The notes below the pieces were generated by a model. The model worked only from the letters and a program-made list of their open reading frames with translations, had not been told where the DNA came from and ran no database searches. The position numbers and the translations under genes were made by a program. From Krasilnikovozyma curviuscula (taxonomy: Eukaryota; Basidiomycota; Tremellomycetes; Cystofilobasidiales; Mrakiaceae), in NCBI GenBank assembly GCA_014825775.1, contig MVAQ01000363.1, positions 1 through 12,819 of the forward strand: a stretch of 12,819 nt of DNA, given 5' to 3'. This document shows positions 8,486 through 12,819 of the stretch, piece by piece (the stretch's first letter is position 1; the number at the start of each line of letters is the position of its first letter).

Positions 8486-11090
8486 ATGGTTGCAGACATC
8501 ATCAGAGACTCGTTCTTTGGCCAGATCGTCAACTACCTCTCCGACGGCAGAGTCTTCCCCTACCCAGAGCAGGTCCCAGACTTCGCGCTCCCGCCGCGCT
8601 ACCTCGGACTTCCCGACCCCTCTGACCAGTCTCAGTCTCCCTCGCCCAGAGCAGCGCTCAGCCGCTCCAGTTCACGCACCCAGGTCGGTGGTGCGCCAGC
8701 GCCAGCATCAGAGCAGCCGTTCGGGACCATCAAGGATGCTGAGTCCGGCAAGATGGACGGCGACCTGGAGGCTGGACTGAAGGCCAGAGAAGATGCCCTC
8801 GACGCTGAGAAGAGGAAACAGGTCAACTTCGAAGCCGATATCCTCGTTGACTGGTACGACGACAACGATCAAGCGAATCCGCTGTATGTATATGTTTCTC
8901 TGCTCTGCTTGTTGTTTGACTTTCCCCTTGCCGCGCTCAATCTCTCTAACTTCTCTCTCTATCTCTTCCTCTCCCTTGCCTTGCCTTCTCTTCCTTCAGC
9001 AACTGGTCCACCAAGAAACGATACTTTGTGATGGGCTTGGTGTCGCTGCTGACCTTCTCGGTCTACATCGTAAGTCGGACACTCGAAATCGTCAGGACCC
9101 AACGGACTCTCGTTGACGAGTTTCTTTTCATTGTTTGTGTTTCTTTGTTTTACCTTCACCTTCACCCTTGCGACAGGGCTCTGCCATCTACACGCCAGGA
9201 ATTACAGGTATTCAGGAAGAATTCGGGATCTCACTCACTGTGGCTGAACTTGGGCTTACCCTCTTCGTGATGTTCTACGGTGAGTCCACCACTGCAGGCG
9301 CATCAGGCTCGATTCGCGTCGTTGCTCCACTGCCTGAGACTCAAGACTTGTTTTCTTTCCTTTCTTTCTTTCTTCTTTTTTTGTGTGTGTTGCAGGTATT
9401 GGCCCCATGTTCCTCTCACCCCTCCAGGAGATTCCTCTCCTCGGAAGAAACACTGTGTATATCATCACTATATGGCTTTTCGTCATCCTTCAAATTCCCC
9501 TTGCCCTCAGCACCAACATCGCTGGTCTTCTCGTCCTCAGAGCTCTCACCGGCTTCTTGGGATCGCCCGCCCTCGCTACGTGAGTAGTACTTTTTTTTCT
9601 TTTTTTCTTTTTCTTTGTTACTATGCTCAATTATGCTAATCACGACGCTGATTTTGATATTGGACTGTTGCAGCGGAGGTGCTTCCCTCGCCGACATAAC
9701 TCCTCAATCTCAAGTACCATACGTTATGGCCACTTGGGCAATCGGTGCTGTTGCTGGTCCTGTTCTTGGTCCAGTGATTGTGAGTCCCTAGCCTTGTCTC
9801 AAGTCATATCACCATTGCGATGTGTCCGTCGTTCCTGACAAACTGCTTCTCGTTGTTGTAAAAACCAATTAAGGGTGGATTCGCTGCTCAAGCCAAAGGT
9901 TGGCGATGGACCTTCTGGGAGCTCGCCTGGCTTTCCGGATTCAGTGCCATTATCCTCACCTTCTTCTTCCCTGAGACACTCTCCTCAACCATCCTCCTGC
10001 GTCGCGCAAGACGACTAAGGAAGCTGACTGGTAACCCAAGGATCAAAAGTCAGAGTGAGATCGACCAGGCCGCTCTTTCCAAGAGTGACCTTGCTTATTC
10101 GAGCTTGGTCAAGCCTTTCAAGTTGATGTTGGAACCTGCCGTATTGATGATCAACATCTACATTGCGTGAGTGATAGCTTGTGTTCTCCCACCCAAACGA
10201 AGCTTCTCCCATCTGACATCTTCTAATTCGACCTATAGTTTGGTCTATGCAATCTCTGACATCTTCTAATTCGACCTATAGTTTGGTCTATGCAATCTTC
10301 TATCGTGAGTGACCTTCTAAACCAAAAAAGTCCATTTTCAGTTCTCCATTCTTAGGTAACCTGTTTTATTCCAACAGTATGGTTCGAGAGTTTCCCACTC
10401 GTCTACTCCGACATCTACCACTTCACACTCGGTACTTCTGGACTTCCGTTCCTCGCCATCATCGTTGCTGAATTCATCACCTTGATCTTCTACTTCTGGT
10501 ACCTCAAATACGTCTTCACGCCTAGAATCATCAGAGCAGGAGGTCTCATACCTGAGATGGCGCTGACCCTTGGATTATTCGCTGGCGTTTTCATCCCTGC
10601 CTCTCAGCTCCTCTTTGGCTGGTCTGCTCGGCCATCAGTGCACTGGATCGTTCCAACGATAGGGGTCGGACTTTACTTGTGAGTGTTTCCTCGCTTCAGT
10701 GTTCATGAGTCGCGCCATTTGCCGACACGCTTCCTCCTCTACAGGCCGGGTATCTTCCTCCTCTTCCAGTCTGCCATTGTCTACCTCCCTCTCTCTTATC
10801 CCAACGAGCAGGCATCTGTTCTGGCGGGTAACGCCCTCTTCAGGTCCTCTTTCGCATCCGTCTTCCCTCTCTTCGGAAGGGCAATGTTTGTAAAACTGGG
10901 GCTAGGAGGAGGATCGTCTCTTCTCGCGGGCCTGTCTATTCTCATGATTCCCATGCTATACGTGAGTTATTCATTTTCAGCTTTTTTTTTTTGGCAAGCC
11001 ACTGTGCTAACAAGTACCACCTTTTCTTCACAGTTCATGATTCAGTACGGCCCAACACTGCGAGCAAAGTCCAAGTATGCGTCAGCTTAA
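8486..11090 (+). CDS. DHA1-family MFS drug:H+ antiporter (583 aa)
   Basis: Ten exons: 8486-8883, 9000-9069, 9177-9279, 9396-9579, 9674-9779, 9874-10166, 10282-10304, 10378-10678, 10745-10961 and 11034-11090. They join in frame to 583 aa. ATG 8486 sits in an ideal CCACCATGG context; the frame is open further 5' but without ATG. Residues 1-132 are a hydrophilic cytosolic N-terminus ending in DWYDDNDQANPLNWS, the usual lead-in of Flr1/Mdr1/Caf5-type transporters. About twelve hydrophobic segments follow. The motif A region is at 193-208 (GPMFLSPLQEIPLLGR), and the antiporter motif C is GAVAGPVLGPVIGG at 276-289. The likely role is proton-driven export of toxic compounds across the plasma membrane; the substrate is unknown. 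Intron 9780-9873 ends in the unusual acceptor AAG. Intron 10167-10281 contains one copy of a 43-bp duplication, and the frame requires the downstream of two identical acceptors. The upstream region has a TATA box and two AP-1-type sites. Confidence 0.94.
10212..10297 (+). repeat. 43-bp perfect tandem duplication over a 3' splice site
   Basis: Units 10212-10254 and 10255-10297 are identical. Each carries the end of an intron, the acceptor CCTATAG and the first coding bases TTTGGTCTATGCAATC. The protein frame needs the second acceptor (TAG 10279-10281). Using the first (TAG 10236-10238) leads within about ten codons to an in-frame TAA. The unit length is not a multiple of three. Confidence 0.95.
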
Positions 11091-11566
11091 TATTAACCAC
11101 CATCTCTAATCACCTCTGTTCGAAACGACATCGCTGTATCCATAATTCGATATATCACTTAATTAGACCTTCAAGATACTAGATATTTTATTTATCCAAA
11201 CTGTTTGTCCACTGGTCACACGGTGCTAAGTTCGAAGTTCCATATTGTGCTCCAACGATGTGAAAGAGACGGCGTTGTTTGAGGAAACCACGCGAAAATT
11301 ATCTGTAAAGCCAAGTTGAGGTTCATGATCTGTTTTGAGATCAGGCTGTTGATCACCGTAGGATTTCAAAACCGATGGCGGGTTAAGTGGAACGACTAAT
11401 TTGAGATGCCACCCAGTTCTTCCTGCGCCAGACTTCTGTAGGAACTAGAGCTCTCTCGTTCAAGCAAAGGAACATCGGGCTCTACTTAGGTACTGTGATA
11501 TTGGTCCCATTTGTAATAGTGGTACAACACGTCAATTTACACCTTTCACCTTTCTTCTTCCTTTCC
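11091..11566. other. intergenic region between convergent genes
   Basis: About 476 bp between the stop of the transporter (plus) and the stop of the small membrane protein gene (minus), so it should hold both 3' untranslated regions. The first ~120 bp are AT-rich. No open frame of note, tRNA-like fold or repeat was found. ACGCGAAAA occurs at 11290-11298 and again at 12731-12739, but I cannot give it a role here. Confidence 0.6.
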
Positions 11567-12287
11567 CTATGACAGAACCGCTCCAGCCTCAACACCGCCC
11601 TGAACCCAATTGACAAATCTACTCCAATACTTTCCAGGGCTGAACTCTTCCTTCGCGACAGCTTCCTTAACGGTTGATTTGGAACGAGGCGGGTTTGTTG
11701 AGGGGAAGAGGGCCTGTTTGGCGAGGAGACCTGTGGATGCGAGGATCACTGTACCAAGGTGCCTAAGAAACAACAACAGTTAAAAACAAGTTTATCAGGT
11801 ATATCTGAGCAGACAGATAAGGCGGGAGACTCACCAGTAGAAACCAGAGAACATTGGACTGGCGATCTATAAAATGAAAGAGCGTTTTCCTAGTCAGTTC
11901 TAACTGATTACCTCTACCAAAATCCCTTTCAAAGAGCATATAAAGCAACCAACCTGATCCTTGAAAGTCTGCCATATCAACCCATTCCAATCCACGTTCA
12001 GGGGCATGAATGACGAAGGTGAGCTTGACGCTTTCGACTTCATAGGTTTCGACTTGATGTAACGATTAATGGACACAAGATACGACTGGGCAGTAGAAGA
12101 ATCGTTCGTAAATATTACAAACGTATGAGAGGGGATAGTGGAGGTACGAAGATATATTGACCTGCTCGAATCTCATGTCTGGAATGGGGATTTGAGGAAT
12201 CGTTGGAGGAGGAGCATGATGACCAAGCTGCTGGTCTGGCCTGGGCCAGTGAGCGATGTTGGGATACTCAGATTGCGGGAGTGGCAT
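11567..12287 (-). CDS. small membrane-anchored RFEQSYL-motif protein, possibly Atg43/DUF1770-like (161 aa)
   Basis: Four exons on the minus strand: 12287-12162, 12085-11954, 11866-11835 and 11762-11567 (stop TAG). They join in frame to 161 aa. The N-terminus is rich in proline and leads to PDMRFEQSYLVSINRYIKS, with R39-F40-E41-Q42 split from S43 by the first intron. Residues about 76-86 read LIWQTFKDQ, then a hydrophobic span at about 90-111 (SPMFSGFYW, LGTVILASTGLLA) looks like one membrane segment, followed by a basic, hydrophilic tail. This order (RFEQSYL, tryptophan-rich LW-T--DQ block, hydrophobic end) is what I recall for fungal DUF1770 proteins, the family of fission yeast Atg43, a mitochondrial outer-membrane mitophagy receptor. 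That identity is from memory and unproven. An in-frame ATG at 12404 upstream is cut off by TAG at 12353-12351, so ATG 12287 is taken as the start. Confidence 0.78.
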
Positions 12288-12819
12288 TGCTGGAACGGGT
12301 TCGGCGATTTGAGTGGATGTCGAAGTACCTCGAAAATTCGTCACACTCCTCTACTGGAGCGAGATCAGCTCTTGTAAGTTTTTCGAGATTATTCTTTGAA
12401 ACATCAGAAATCGCCAAGATAACCTTCGATCTCTAAATATAGTTACTATTGATCATGAATGGCTTTTACGAGAGTTATAGACCTCATCATGTACCGCAAC
12501 CATGGCCAGCGCTCACAAGATCATCACCCACAGATCTATAGTTCACTAATTTCACCCTGAAGAGGACTGGTTGAAAGAGAGGAAGTAATGATGTTGGATA
12601 TAAGCTAATTTTGGAGCTGCATTAGAATCATGAAAGAATTGTCAACCACGGCCTGCGATTATGTTTGTTTTTATTTTTCACCTTATCGCTGATAATCAAA
12701 CTCAGGAAATAACAGTTCTATTCTAGTAACACGCGAAAATCAGGTGAGCGGGGCGAAATCCATAGCGGGATATAAAGGGAAGGGAAAGTTGCTGGTAGTT
12801 TTATGTACAGCAGAAGCAG
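12288..12819. other. upstream region of the small membrane protein gene; edge of window
   Basis: About 530 bp with no supported gene. On the minus strand it holds the leader of the gene starting at 12287, including a short upstream frame of 17 codons (12404-12351). Toward the right edge the plus strand has ACGCGAAAA (12731-12739, similar to the yeast SCB/MCB cell-cycle elements) and a TATAAA at 12771-12776, which may serve a plus-strand gene outside the window. Confidence 0.45.
12771..12776 (+). promoter_or_regulatory. possible TATA box for a gene beyond the right edge
   Basis: TATAAA in GGGATATAAAGGGAAG, 43 bp from the window edge, followed by purine-rich sequence. No start codon within reach inside the window opens a convincing frame. 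It may be a chance match. Confidence 0.3.

Noticed and set aside
8106..8625. Long plus-strand frames in the transporter promoter and leader
   Set aside because: No domain, low-complexity translation, overlapping other frames, and they run into the transporter's coding exon out of frame.
11110..11130. GTTCGAAAC resembling a tRNA B box
   Set aside because: No matching A box or cloverleaf stems at the right distance.
12138..12436. Plus-strand frames of about 77-79 aa over the small membrane protein gene
   Set aside because: They are antisense shadows of the first exon and leader of the spliced minus-strand gene, which has clear motifs and in-frame junctions.
1..12819. Sequence at the left edge (CTTCTGCTTTTC) and its partial reverse complement at the right edge (AGCAGAAGC)
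   Set aside because: About nine matching bases only; too short for terminal inverted repeats, and nothing else suggests an element spanning the window.

Overview
The window reads as nuclear DNA of a basidiomycete fungus, most likely a yeast-like Tremellomycete. Genes are close together and cut by many short introns (about 42-157 nt) with GTNNGT-type donors, pyrimidine-rich 3' ends and mostly YAG acceptors. The proteins (a Sos7-type kinetochore subunit, a kinesin-10, a COG1228-type amidohydrolase, a DHA1 drug transporter and a small RFEQ-motif membrane protein) fit that placement, but the species cannot be named from the sequence.

Layout: (1) 220-1740, minus, an intact seven-exon gene for a coiled-coil kinetochore protein resembling Sos7. 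(2) 1741-2001, a 261-bp divergent promoter. (3) 2002-4622, plus, a kinesin-10 (KIF22/Kid-like) gene in which the motor and tail are recognisable throughout, but the frame is broken four times and stops are present; I call it a pseudogene. (4) 5004-7356, plus, an intact ten-exon amidohydrolase of 501 aa with a complete binuclear metal site. (5) 7357-8485, a long promoter and leader region with a TATA box, two TGA(C/G)TCA sites, a CCAAT box, a GC-rich inverted repeat and simple repeats. (6) 8486-11090, plus, an intact ten-exon DHA1-type major facilitator of 583 aa, with a 43-bp tandem duplication across one 3' splice site. (7) 11567-12287, minus, a four-exon gene for a 161-aa membrane-anchored protein with an RFEQSYL motif, possibly Atg43/DUF1770-like. 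(8) 12288-12819, its upstream region, perhaps shared with a plus-strand gene outside the window.

The genes do not form one pathway. The only functional pairing is the head-to-head Sos7-like/kinesin-10 arrangement, both chromosome-segregation genes. The most unusual observations are the decayed kinesin-10, whose four frame breaks can each be explained by one extra A, and the 43-bp duplication that leaves two identical 3' splice sites in the transporter, only one of which keeps the frame. No RNA gene, transposon, CRISPR array or clearly new multi-gene system was seen.
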